From Clostridia bacterium (GTDB lineage Bacteria; Bacillota; Clostridia; Christensenellales; CAG-917): a stretch of DNA of 5,478 nucleotides. Positions 1 to 5,478 of this stretch are shown one piece after another. The translations under genes were made by a program, and so were the position numbers. Where the stretch lies: contig JAFWBH010000052.1 in NCBI GenBank assembly GCA_017507205.1, positions 1-5,478 of the forward strand, given 5' to 3'. Position 1 is the stretch's first letter. Each line of letters starts with the position of its first letter. The notes under the pieces were generated by a model, which saw nothing but the letters and a program-made list of their open reading frames with translations, was not told the origin of the DNA and searched no databases.

Positions 1-2
1 CT

Positions 3-470
3 GACATCCGTGGAGTTGAGCTTTGTGGCGCATTGAAAAACGTCATCGCATTGGCATCAGGCATCGCAACAGGCCTTGGATGTGGAGATAATGCCAAAGC
101 AGCACTCATCACAAGAGGCATTGCAGAGATATGCAGGCTTGGCACTGCCATGGGCTGCAATGGACAAACCTTCAGTGGTCTTGCCGGCATAGGTGACATC
201 ATCGTCACAGCCACAAGTATGCACAGCAGAAACAATCGTTGTGGTATGCTCATCGGTCAAGGCGTGTCTGTAAATGAAGCAACCAAGCAGGTCGGCATGG
301 TTGTTGAAGGTCTCAACGCACTGCCAGCAGCAATGAAGCTTTCTGGGAAGTATGGAGTTGAAATGCCCATCGTTGAAACCGTTGATTCCGTTGTATCCGG
401 CAGGGCAAATGTTTCCACAGCAATAGATTTGTTGATGTCGAGGGAGTTGAAGTCTGAAATCATCAAGTAA
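3..470 (+). CDS. gpsA: Glycerol-3-phosphate dehydrogenase [NAD(P)+], C-terminal part (5' end outside window)
   Basis: The enzyme reversibly reduces dihydroxyacetone phosphate to sn-glycerol 3-phosphate in the cytoplasm, supplying the backbone for phospholipid synthesis. The reading frame is already open at the left edge, so the TTG at 33 is an internal leucine codon, not a start; 155 codons plus the TAA stop are present. What remains is the substrate-binding helical C-terminal domain. It opens with GVELCGALKNVIA, which carries the conserved catalytic-site lysine (codon 36-38), followed by GDNAKAALITRG and then FSGLAGIGDIIVTATSMHSRN, all hallmark GpsA motifs. The N-terminal Rossmann NAD-binding domain lies upstream of the window. 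The C-terminus ends normally after a short ELKSEIIK tail. The stop codon overlaps the left arm of an inverted-repeat element. In many Bacillota gpsA follows plsY and der; that part is not visible here. The identification is secure. Confidence 0.96.
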   Translation, partial: DIRGVELCGALKNVIALASGIATGLGCGDNAKAALITRGIAEICRLGTAMGCNGQTFSGLAGIGDIIVTATSMHSRNNRCGMLIGQGVSVNEATKQVGMVVEGLNALPAAMKLSGKYGVEMPIVETVDSVVSGRANVSTAIDLLMSRELKSEIIK

Positions 471-475
471 AAACT

Positions 476-499
476 GCGCTATTTAGCGAATAACTTTGG
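476..499 (+). repeat. 24-base direct repeat, copy 1
   Basis: The sequence GCGCTATTTAGCGAATAACTT followed by TGG recurs at 697-720 with one difference (T against C), an offset of exactly 221 bases. The copy includes the small perfect hairpin CGCTA-TT-TAGCG and overlaps the left arm of the inverted-repeat element. Confidence 0.85.
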
Positions 500-552
500 A
501 CGCGATTGACGGCAAGCCGTAGCAATCGCTATTCCGTCACTTCGTTCCTTAC

Positions 553-616
553 AAGCCCTTTGTATCCCACCATCACATACGATAAGTATGCTTCGGTCGG
601 TCTATAAGGGGCTTTT
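553..616 (+). terminator. Possible weak terminator-like hairpin inside the element
   Basis: AAGCCCTTTGTA (553-564) pairs with TATAAGGGGCTT (603-614), with two G-U pairs, and is followed by only a short T run (TTTT, 613-616). An inner stem CATAC/GTATG (576-590) shortens the loop. It could weaken read-through from gpsA, but the T tract is short and the loop long, so it may simply be part of the element's fold. Confidence 0.3.
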
Positions 617-655
617 CGCATTATGCATCTAAATATCGCAGTTTTTGCAGAGTGC

Positions 656-686
656 GTGGAAATGGCAAAGTGCCAACATATACCAC
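656..686 (+). other. Small hairpin between the structured element and the second direct repeat
   Basis: TGGCA (663-667) pairs with TGCCA (671-675) around an AAG loop, and GTGG (656-659) can pair with CCAC (683-686) outside it, with an unpaired internal stretch between the two stems. It lies in the spacer between the inverted-repeat element and the second direct repeat. No function can be assigned. Confidence 0.4.
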
Positions 687-696
687 TAAAAAAATA

Positions 697-720
697 GCGC
701 TATTTAGCGAATAACTTCGG
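697..720 (+). repeat. 24-base direct repeat, copy 2
   Basis: This is the second copy of the repeat seen at 476-499, with CGG in place of TGG at the end. It also sits in a 14-base perfect palindrome AAATAGCGCTATTT (692-705). It lies only four bases before the A-tract of the terminator at 725-754, which suggests that the terminator originally sat next to gpsA. Confidence 0.85.
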
Positions 721-724
721 CAAG

Positions 725-754
725 AAAAAACAGGCCTTTATAGGTCTGTTTTTT
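725..754 (+). terminator. Strong intrinsic (rho-independent) terminator, likely bidirectional
   Basis: AAAAAACAGGCC (725-736) pairs with GGTCTGTTTTTT (743-754) around a six-base TTTATA loop, with one G-U pair in the stem. The downstream arm ends in six T residues, and the upstream A-tract gives an equivalent T run on the other strand. It is the best termination signal for transcripts coming from gpsA, although it lies about 255 bases past the stop codon. No convergent gene is present to use the reverse direction. Confidence 0.85.
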
Positions 755-832
755 AATGAAATCCATCTGCGATGGATGAAATCACTATATGATGAAATCT
801 TGCAAGCAAGATGAAATCTGCTGACAGCAGGT
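755..832. repeat. Array of four short palindromes separated by GAA
   Basis: Four consecutive palindromes each begin with ATC, and the first three end in GAT: 761-777 (ATCCATC/GATGGAT, loop TGC), 781-793 (ATCA/TGAT, loop CTATA), 797-812 (ATCTTGC/GCAAGAT) and 816-832 (ATCTGCTG/CAGCAGGT, ending GGT instead). Each neighbouring pair is separated by exactly GAA, so the junction GATGAAATC occurs at 775-783, 791-799 and 810-818, with an AATGAAATC version at 755-763. The stem sequences differ while the junctions are constant. This is unlike a CRISPR array, because the repeated part is only nine bases and the intervening parts are self-complementary. I believe similar intergenic arrays occur in gut Clostridia, but that is recollection, not a search. 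Confidence 0.8.
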
Positions 833-1110
833 TGTGGTATTGTAGGGGGAGATTTGCAAATCTCCCGTCAACTCTCACCACAACGACACAGAGCCTTCAT
901 TTTACGCATCTTTTGTACATTTCACTCTCAACAGGCTCCTTCCGGGAGGGAGCTGGCATCGGAGATGACTGAGGGAGAATGCGAAAGGGAACTCCTTCCG
1001 TCAAGGCGTAGCCTTGCCACCTCCCTCGGAGATGGAGGCAACGGGCGATTCGTGAATCGCCCCTACAGTTAAATTCCTAGAAATAACCCTACATAAATCT
1101 AAACCACAAC
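831..1110. repeat. Composite intergenic repeat element with nested inverted ends
   Basis: The outer ends are GTTGTGGT (831-838) and ACCACAAC (1103-1110). Inside, TGTAGGGG (841-848) is inverted as CCCCTACA (1060-1067). Each of these inner ends adjoins a long palindrome: GGGAGATTTG/CAAATCTCCC (847-866, perfect) on the left, and GGGCGATTC-GT-GAATCGCCC (1043-1062) on the right. The two ends are inverted copies of one another with a few differences. The interior carries four more hairpins (935-953, 957-967, 1002-1016, 1020-1038). ACCACAAC also occurs internally at 877-884, so 13 bases (ACCACAACGACAC) recur at 877-889 and 1103-1115. No coding sequence is credible: a 72-codon open frame at 854-1072 only reads through these palindromes. 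The structure fits a MITE-like or REP-like element; mobility is inferred. Confidence 0.7.
936..1034 (+). repeat. Degenerate tandem duplication inside the composite element
   Basis: CTCCTTCCG occurs at 936-944 and 992-1000, and TCGGAGATG at 959-967 and 1026-1034. The two blocks (936-967 and 992-1034) therefore share both borders but differ in the middle. The second block contains the extra hairpin CAAGGC-GTA-GCCTTG (1002-1016). Each block is rich in purine/pyrimidine complementary runs that can pair within the block. Confidence 0.55.
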
Positions 1111-1121
1111 GACACGCAGTG

Positions 1122-1143
1122 TGCAGTTCATGAAAGCTCTGCA
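1122..1143. other. Hairpin downstream of the composite element
   Basis: TGCAG (1122-1126) pairs with CTGCA (1139-1143) around a 12-base loop that itself contains the palindrome TTCATGAA (1127-1134). A related ATTCATG occurs just after, near 1148-1153. It may be the tail of the repeat block or a separate small repeat. No function is assigned. Confidence 0.35.
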
Positions 1144-1168
1144 TTCAATTCATGGAGCAAGTCCTTAA

Positions 1169-1287
1169 TTTAGGAATAGGTTAGGAATTTTGAGGGGAAA
1201 TTTGGGGTGTTGGTTAGGTTATATATATAATAATAGTAAAAATTACAAAAAAATTCAAAAATTTAGGAATAAAGTTAGGAAATCGAG
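1169..1287 (+). promoter_or_regulatory. Two paired TTAGGAA box sets around the putative operon promoter
   Basis: TTTAGGAATAGGTTAGGAA starts at 1169, and TTTAGGAATAAAGTTAGGAA starts at 1262. TTAGG occurs at 1170, 1181, 1214, 1263 and 1275, so within each pair the boxes are 11 or 12 bases apart, about one helical turn. The two pairs lie 93 bases apart and bracket the candidate -10 hexamer at 1226-1231. An inverted CTAGGAAT lies further upstream at 1073-1080. This arrangement could serve as an operator for a regulator of the dnaG-rpoD operon, but I do not recognise the motif. Confidence 0.4.
1202..1231 (+). promoter_or_regulatory. Candidate SigA-type promoter for the dnaG operon
   Basis: A perfect TATAAT (1226-1231) lies in an AT-rich stretch and is preceded by TTGGGG (1202-1207), a weak -35 matching three of six consensus positions, with an 18-base spacer. 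It would give a leader of roughly 100 bases before dnaG. An alternative but poorer pair is TTGTTT (1289-1294) with TATTAA (1310-1315), spaced 15 bases. The placement downstream of a terminator and upstream of the operon supports a promoter here; the exact start is uncertain. Confidence 0.4.
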
Positions 1288-1339
1288 TTTGTTTTTTCGT
1301 AAAGGTAAGTATTAAGACATTTTCAAACAAAGGACAACT

Positions 1340-3124
1340 ATGGCATACAATTCAAACGGTGGTCTTACACCAAGCTTTTTGGATGAGCTGAAATTCAAGT
1401 GCGACATAGTCAGCATTATATCGGGATACATTCGCCTAGACAAGAAGGGTGGAAAGTATTTCGGTTGCTGTCCTTTCCACAATGAAAAGACTCCTTCCTT
1501 CTGCGTCAATGCTGATGAGCAGTATTATCACTGCTTTGGCTGTGGCGTCAGTGGCAACGTCATCAATTTCGTTATGGAAATGGAATCTCTCTCATTTTAC
1601 GATGCCGTAAAGCTTTTGGCAGAGAGGGCTGGCATGGAGATGCCCGAGATGCACCTTGATCCCGACTACAAAAAGAAGAAGGAAAAGAAGGACATTCTTC
1701 ACGGCTTGATGAAGGATACTGCCCACTATTATCGCAACAATCTTTTGAGAGAAAACGAGGGCAAAGAGGCAAGAGAGTATTTGCAATCTCGTGGCATTTC
1801 TGAGGATATTGCAAGGTATTACGGCATTGGTCTTTCACTTGACAACGAGCATATGCCTGCCTACATGCGTCGCAAGAGCTACACCATTGAAAACCTTCGT
1901 GATTGTGGTCTTGTATATGGTCAAGACAGCAGTCTTAAAGACGCATTTGGTGGCAGAATCATTGTTCCTATCCTTGATGGAATGGGCAATGTTGTGGCAT
2001 TTGGTGGCAGAATTTATCACGGTGAAAAGGACGTGGCAAAGTATAAAAACAGCACCAATACAGAGATCTTTGACAAGGGACGCACTGTCTATGGCATCAA
2101 CTTTGTCAAGAAGGAAAAGAAGGAGAATGGTGGCTTCAAGGAGCTTATTCTCGTTGAGGGCTATATGGACGTCATCGCCCTTGGCAGTGTTGGCATCAAA
2201 AACGTTGTGGCTGGCATGGGCACTGCGTTGACAGATGGTCAGGCAAGAGAGATTGCTCGCCTTGTGCCTATGGTGTATGTCTGCTACGATGGCGACTCTG
2301 CTGGCAGAAAGGCAACCATAAAAAACGTTGAAACCCTTATGCGTGCAGGTCTTGAAGTGAAGGTGGTGTCATTGGCTGATGGATGTGACCCTGACGACAC
2401 CATAAAGAACGAGGGCTACGAGGGCTTCATCAAAAGAGTCCGTGAGGCTCTGCCCGTCATTGAATACAAGCTGAAGCTGTGTCTTGATGCATACGGAGTT
2501 GACTCCGTTGACGGCAAGGCAAAGTATGTCAGAGCTGCACTCAAAGTCCTTCAAGATGTAAAGAGTGTTGCAGAAAGAGAGGTTTATCTTGCCATTGTGT
2601 CAAAATTAAGTGGCGTTTCTGTTGAAACACTGACAAAGGACTTGGGCAAAGCACCTGTCGTAGAAAAGGACACTCCCACACCTCAGCCACCTCAAATTAA
2701 AGAGGACAAGACTGTGAAGGCAAGCAGGTTTATCCTCAACAAGCTGTTGACAAAATCACCTTGTGCAAGGGCAGATATTGTCAAGGTGGAATGGCTGGCA
2801 AGCGACTTATACAAGAGCTTGCTTGAAGAATACAATTCAACCGATGGCGAGGTGAAAATTGGCTCACTCTTTGACAAATTTGAGGACCCAGAGCTGAACA
2901 ATATTGTAGGCGATGACGTTGTCTTTGATGAGGACGCCAATGAAAGCACTTATTTCACAGATTGCGTTTTGGTCCTTGCCAATGAATATATCTCAAAGGC
3001 TCTGTCAGAGCTGACAAAGAAATATAACGGAGCAACTGATGCCACTGAAAAGAGAGCTATCATTGCTGAAATGGCATCGTTGCAACAAAAGCTAAAATCA
3101 AAAAAAATCGAAGATAAATTTTAA
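1340..3124 (+). CDS. dnaG: DNA primase DnaG
   Basis: DnaG synthesises the short RNA primers needed for Okazaki fragments and for leading-strand initiation, acting with the replicative helicase at the fork. The 594-residue length is normal for Bacillota. The N-terminal CHC2 zinc-binding domain is intact: C44, H47, C65 and C68 in CPFH...HCFGC. The RNA polymerase core follows, with the FGGRI motif (203-207) and a basic stretch around KYKNS (234-238). The Toprim fold then carries E273 in EGYMDV and D317/D319 in DGDSAGR, the expected metal-binding residues. A proline-rich linker (PTPQPPQ, about 446-452) leads to the C-terminal helicase-interaction domain (about 456-594), which is divergent as usual. 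The ATG start is supported by AAAGGA (1329-1334) five bases upstream and by the protein aligning with DnaG from its first helix. It is first in an operon, 11 bases before rpoD. Confidence 0.98.
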   Translation: MAYNSNGGLTPSFLDELKFKCDIVSIISGYIRLDKKGGKYFGCCPFHNEKTPSFCVNADEQYYHCFGCGVSGNVINFVMEMESLSFYDAVKLLAERAGMEMPEMHLDPDYKKKKEKKDILHGLMKDTAHYYRNNLLRENEGKEAREYLQSRGISEDIARYYGIGLSLDNEHMPAYMRRKSYTIENLRDCGLVYGQDSSLKDAFGGRIIVPILDGMGNVVAFGGRIYHGEKDVAKYKNSTNTEIFDKGRTVYGINFVKKEKKENGGFKELILVEGYMDVIALGSVGIKNVVAGMGTALTDGQAREIARLVPMVYVCYDGDSAGRKATIKNVETLMRAGLEVKVVSLADGCDPDDTIKNEGYEGFIKRVREALPVIEYKLKLCLDAYGVDSVDGKAKYVRAALKVLQDVKSVAEREVYLAIVSKLSGVSVETLTKDLGKAPVVEKDTPTPQPPQIKEDKTVKASRFILNKLLTKSPCARADIVKVEWLASDLYKSLLEEYNSTDGEVKIGSLFDKFEDPELNNIVGDDVVFDEDANESTYFTDCVLVLANEYISKALSELTKKYNGATDATEKRAIIAEMASLQQKLKSKKIEDKF

Positions 3125-3126
3125 TC

Positions 3127-3131
3127 GGAGG
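3127..3131 (+). promoter_or_regulatory. Ribosome binding site of rpoD
   Basis: GGAGG lies four bases before the ATG at 3136, just after the dnaG stop codon (3122-3124). The short gap and strong Shine-Dalgarno sequence fit efficient independent re-initiation on a shared mRNA, allowing more sigma factor than primase to be made. Confidence 0.8.
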
Positions 3132-3135
3132 AAAA

Positions 3136-4197
3136 ATGGAAAAAGAACAAGCACCCAAAGTGGAAAAGGAACAACAGCTTCAAAATGAAATCGACAAGCT
3201 TATTGCCATGGGCAAGGCAAATGGCTCAGTCACAGAAGAAGAAATCATTGCAAAGCTGGGGCTTAATGTCACCCCCGAGGATATTGAGCTGGTGTTCAGC
3301 GCCCTTGCAGAAGCCAAAATTACAATCAAGGATAATGCATCTGCAGATGAATTTGACAAAATCATCGAAGGCAGCCTTGATGACTCTGTAAAGATGTATC
3401 TTAAAGATATCGGCAGAGTTGCACTTCTGTCAGCAGAGGAAGAGGTTCAGCTTGCAAGACGTATGGAAGAGGGTGATGAAGAGGCAAAGAGAATTTTGTC
3501 AGAGGCCAACCTTCGTCTTGTCGTTTCAATTGCAAAGAGATATGTCGGAAGGGGAATGCAGTTCCTTGATCTCATTCAAGAGGGCAATCTTGGTCTTATG
3601 AAGGCAGTTGAAAAGTTTGACTATACAAAGGGCTTCAAGTTCTCTACATATGCAACCTGGTGGATTCGTCAAGCAATCACGAGAGCAATTGCTGACCAGG
3701 CACGCACAATCCGTATCCCCGTCCATATGGTTGAAACAATCAACAAGCAGGTTCGTGCAACAAGACAGCTCCTTCAAAAGCTGGGCAGAGAGCCAAGCCC
3801 CGAGGAAATTGCTGAATATCTTGGTTGCCCCGAGGAAAAGGTCCGTGAAATTCAAAAGATTGCACAGGATCCCGTATCTCTTGAAACACCTATTGGTGAA
3901 GAAGAGGACAGCCATCTTGGAGATTTCATTGAGGACGACAGAGCATTGTCACCTGGCGATGTTGCTGAAAGCAATATGCTCAAGGAACAGCTCATTCAAG
4001 TGCTTAACACCCTCACTCCCCGTGAGGAAAGAGTCCTTCGTCTGAGATATGGTCTTGACGACAGCCACCCACGCACTCTTGAAGAGGTTGGCAAGGAATT
4101 CAACGTCACTCGTGAGCGTATTCGTCAGATTGAAGCAAAGGCACTGAGAAAGCTTCGTCATCCCAACAGACTGAAAAAGCTGAAGGATTTTGACTGA
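3136..4197 (+). CDS. rpoD: RNA polymerase primary sigma factor (sigma-70/SigA)
   Basis: This subunit directs core RNA polymerase to housekeeping promoters. The 353-residue form, with a short region 1.1 (about 10-75) and no large non-conserved insertion, is typical of Bacillota SigA rather than proteobacterial RpoD. Region 1.2 starts near [13 protein letters not shown]. Region 2 includes [16 protein letters not shown], the core-binding [41 protein letters not shown], and the -10-recognition residues equivalent to Q179 and T182. Region 3 follows with [13 protein letters not shown]. Region 4 ends the protein, with [15 protein letters not shown] and the helix-turn-helix [20 protein letters not shown] (starting at 314) for -35 recognition, then the characteristic [13 protein letters not shown] tail. 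Full region 1.1 to 4.2 content separates it from alternative sigma factors. It sits between dnaG and trmK, the usual neighbourhood, and its stop overlaps the trmK start by one base. Confidence 0.98.
   Translation: MEKEQAPKVEKEQQLQNEIDKLIAMGKANGSVTEEEIIAKLGLNVTPEDIELVFSALAEAKITIKDNASADEFDKIIEGSLDDSVKMYLKDIGRVALLSAEEEVQLARRMEEGDEEAKRILSEANLRLVVSIAKRYVGRGMQFLDLIQEGNLGLMKAVEKFDYTKGFKFSTYATWWIRQAITRAIADQARTIRIPVHMVETINKQVRATRQLLQKLGREPSPEEIAEYLGCPEEKVREIQKIAQDPVSLETPIGEEEDSHLGDFIEDDRALSPGDVAESNMLKEQLIQVLNTLTPREERVLRLRYGLDDSHPRTLEEVGKEFNVTRERIRQIEAKALRKLRHPNRLKKLKDFD
4183..4187 (+). promoter_or_regulatory. Ribosome binding site of trmK
   Basis: AAGGA within the last codons of rpoD lies nine bases before the ATG at 4197, which shares its A with the rpoD TGA stop. 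The arrangement indicates translational coupling of the methyltransferase to the sigma factor. Confidence 0.6.
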
Positions 4198-4865
4198 TGC
4201 CAATACGCATTGATGAACGACTTACAGCCATTGCCACTCTTGTAAAGGGTGGTGCAGTGGCAGATGTAGGCTGTGACCATGGCAAGCTAGGCTACTATCT
4301 TGTGTCAACAGACAGAGCAGAAAGGGTTATTGCAACAGATATATCTGCTCCAAGCTTGCAAAAGGCACAGGAGCTGGCCTTTGACAATGGTGTCAGTCAT
4401 CTTATGGAAACCCGTCTTGGTGACGGGCTTTCGCCTATAAAGAGCAATGAGGTGGGGACGGTTGTAATCGCCGGTCTTGGTGGAGATGTAATGGCAGAAA
4501 TTCTGTCGTCTGCAAGGCTTGATGGCAAGGAATATGAGCATTTTATTCTGTCACCAAACACTCACCCCGAGAAAGTGAGAAGAGAGCTGGCACATTCAAA
4601 TCATACAATTGTCACTGATAACTTGACCGAATGCGCTGGAAAGTATTATACTATTATTTCAACGGAGTTGAACAAGGACTATAAGGAAGCTCTTGATGAG
4701 GACCAAATCCTCTACGGAAAGTTCTTCACCAAAGATAAGGCTTTCTTGAAGAGAACAAGAGAGGAAATTGCCACAATGAAAGGCATTCTTGAAGCCCACA
4801 AGTCAGCTCAGCTTGAAGAAAAGATAGCTCATCTTGAAAAGATATTGGAGAAGGTGGAATTATGA
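4197..4865 (+). CDS. trmK: tRNA (adenine(22)-N(1))-methyltransferase TrmK
   Basis: TrmK (YqfN in Bacillus subtilis) uses S-adenosylmethionine to methylate N1 of adenine 22 in the D-arm region of certain bacterial tRNAs. The protein is 222 residues, close to the usual length. The class I methyltransferase fold is clear: motif I DVGCDHG (23-29), the acidic end of strand 2 in ATDIS (46-50), RLGDGL (73-78), and the family-specific AGLGG (92-96) and LSPNT (118-122) catalytic-region motifs. The C-terminal part, roughly 175-222, is a charged helical region (repeated KIAHLEKILEK-like heptads) that matches the coiled-coil domain of the family. The start overlaps the rpoD stop, and the stop overlaps the next gene by four bases (ATGA). 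It belongs to the same operon. Assignment rests on motifs and on the conserved neighbourhood. Confidence 0.93.
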   Translation: MPIRIDERLTAIATLVKGGAVADVGCDHGKLGYYLVSTDRAERVIATDISAPSLQKAQELAFDNGVSHLMETRLGDGLSPIKSNEVGTVVIAGLGGDVMAEILSSARLDGKEYEHFILSPNTHPEKVRRELAHSNHTIVTDNLTECAGKYYTIISTELNKDYKEALDEDQILYGKFFTKDKAFLKRTREEIATMKGILEAHKSAQLEEKIAHLEKILEKVEL

Positions 4866-5478
4866 AAATAAGTGAAATCATTGACATTCTGGAACAATAT
4901 GCACCCATACCCCTTGCTGATGATGGGGACAGACCAAAGGTTGGTCTGCAAATGGGCAACAGAAATGATGAATGCACAGGAGTTGTCACTTGTCTTGACG
5001 CAACACTTGATGTGATGAAGATAGCAGTTGAAAACGGATGCAATATGGTGGTGTCACATCACCCAATGATTTACTATCCCCTTCAAAAGATAGATGAGGC
5101 AGAGGTCAACGGAGAGGCAATTGCATACGCATTCCGTCATGGCATCACCGTCTATTCTGCCCACACCAACTTTGACAAATGCGAGGTTGGCACCAACGCA
5201 AGCCTGGTGAAGATGCTTGACGGCAAAATTGTTGACACCTTTGAGTGTTGCTTTGTCGCAGAGGTTGAGCCTATTTCTGTAAGAGATCTTGCAAGAAAGG
5301 TGTCAGATGTCCTTCATGATAAGTCAGTGAAGGTGGCAGGAGACCTTGACAAAATAGTCACCAAATTTGCAGTATGCTCAGGTGGTGGCGGCGGTGCATA
5401 TAGCTACTTCATCTACGCAACAAAAAATGCAGATGTATATATCTCTGGCGATATGCCACATCATATGTATCTTGAAGC
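4862..5478 (+). CDS. Nif3-like dinuclear metal centre protein (DUF34), N-terminal part, runs off the window
   Basis: The frame opens at the ATG overlapping the trmK stop (ATGA), preceded by AAGGTGG (4851-4857), and stays open for 205 codons to the window edge. It begins KISEIIDILEQYAPIPLADDGDRPKVGLQMGN, a Nif3 start, although the usual aromatic-containing DWDN-type segment reads DGDRPK. Metal ligands are visible at H66 and H67 (SHHP) and D105 (AHTNFD); the final His and Glu ligands should lie beyond the window. CSGGGGGAYS and DVYISGDMPHHMYLEA mark the second half of the fold. The segment between the two halves is short, so the PII/CutA-like inserted domain of Bacillus YqfO is absent and the full protein is probably about 260-270 residues. 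It corresponds to yqfO, which follows trmK in Bacillus. Databases often label the family GTP cyclohydrolase 1 type 2, but its function is not settled. Confidence 0.92.
   Translation, partial: MKISEIIDILEQYAPIPLADDGDRPKVGLQMGNRNDECTGVVTCLDATLDVMKIAVENGCNMVVSHHPMIYYPLQKIDEAEVNGEAIAYAFRHGITVYSAHTNFDKCEVGTNASLVKMLDGKIVDTFECCFVAEVEPISVRDLARKVSDVLHDKSVKVAGDLDKIVTKFAVCSGGGGGAYSYFIYATKNADVYISGDMPHHMYLE

Larger units (their letters stand above)
469..646. repeat. Inverted-repeat-bounded structured element (MITE-like or structured RNA)
   Basis: An 18-base arm AAAAACTGCGCTATTTAG (469-486) is matched by its reverse complement at 629-646 with a single mismatch (17 of 18). Between the arms lie two further hairpins. 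One pairs GCGATTGACGGC (502-513) with 516-529, with an AG bulge at 521-522, and can be extended by GAATA (488-492) against TATTC (530-534). The other pairs 553-564 with 603-614 (12 pairs, two of them G-U) around an inner CATAC/GTATG hairpin (576-580, 586-590). As RNA this would fold into a closed multi-branch structure; as DNA it resembles a small non-autonomous element with terminal inverted repeats. It begins inside the gpsA stop codon. No ORF is credible inside it. The arms and hairpins are directly visible; the mobile-element or RNA reading is inference. Confidence 0.6.

Noticed and set aside
469..720. Possible tRNA or known small RNA gene
   Set aside because: No cloverleaf, anticodon loop or T-loop consensus could be found, and the hairpins match no small RNA family I can name.
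755..832. Possible CRISPR array
   Set aside because: The constant part is nine bases, the variable parts are self-complementary and only 13-17 bases long, and no cas gene is present.
854..1072. A 72-codon open frame on the + strand in the intergenic region
   Set aside because: It only reads through palindromes of the composite repeat, has no convincing ribosome binding site, and the product is low-complexity and unlike any family I recognise.
1161..1339. Possible riboswitch or protein-binding leader upstream of dnaG
   Set aside because: The stretch is AT-rich with direct repeats but lacks stable stems or a terminator/antiterminator pair; no known riboswitch core is visible.
1791..2231. A 146-codon open frame on the + strand within dnaG in another phase
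   Set aside because: It overlaps the catalytic core of DnaG, whose frame has all the family motifs; the alternative product has no recognisable features.
3100..3107. Run of eight A residues near the end of dnaG as a programmed slippage site
   Set aside because: A -1 shift reaches a stop within a few codons and changes only the last residues; no stimulatory structure follows, so a functional role is unlikely.
3526..3915. A 129-codon open frame on the - strand within rpoD
   Set aside because: It lies wholly antisense to a highly conserved sigma-factor coding region; it is a by-product of that gene's codon pattern.

Overview
The window looks like a chromosomal segment of a low-to-mid GC Gram-positive bacterium of the Bacillota, most likely an anaerobic Clostridia-type organism. 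The support is the gene order dnaG - rpoD - trmK - nif3, which matches the Bacillus/Clostridium primase-sigma factor neighbourhood, together with purine-rich GGAGG/AAGGA ribosome binding sites and the style of the intergenic repeats. The genus cannot be resolved from the sequence alone. All genes lie on the + strand.

Layout: (1) positions 3-470 hold the 3' part of gpsA, glycerol-3-phosphate dehydrogenase. (2) Positions 471-1339 are 869 bases without a credible gene, but they are full of structure. There is an inverted-repeat-bounded, multi-hairpin element starting at the gpsA stop codon (469-646), a 24-base direct repeat (476-499 and 697-720), a strong intrinsic terminator (725-754), four short palindromes separated by the same GAA spacer (761-832), a nested composite inverted-repeat element (831-1110), and an AT-rich promoter-like stretch with five TTAGG boxes (1161-1339). 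(3) Positions 1340-5478 are a tight operon: dnaG (primase), rpoD (primary sigma factor), trmK (tRNA A22 methyltransferase) and the first 205 codons of a Nif3/DUF34-family gene. The dnaG-rpoD gap is 11 bases, rpoD and trmK overlap by 1 base, and trmK and nif3 overlap by 4 bases. No terminator is visible between them.

The operon couples replication initiation (primer synthesis), housekeeping transcription and a tRNA modification enzyme on one likely transcript. The proteins themselves are ordinary family members with intact catalytic motifs. I found no defence system, mobile gene, CRISPR array or new protein system. The part that most deserves attention is the non-coding block between gpsA and dnaG. 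It appears to have been built up by insertion of several MITE-like or structured repeat elements, one of which seems to have pushed the gpsA terminator about 220 bases away from the gene.
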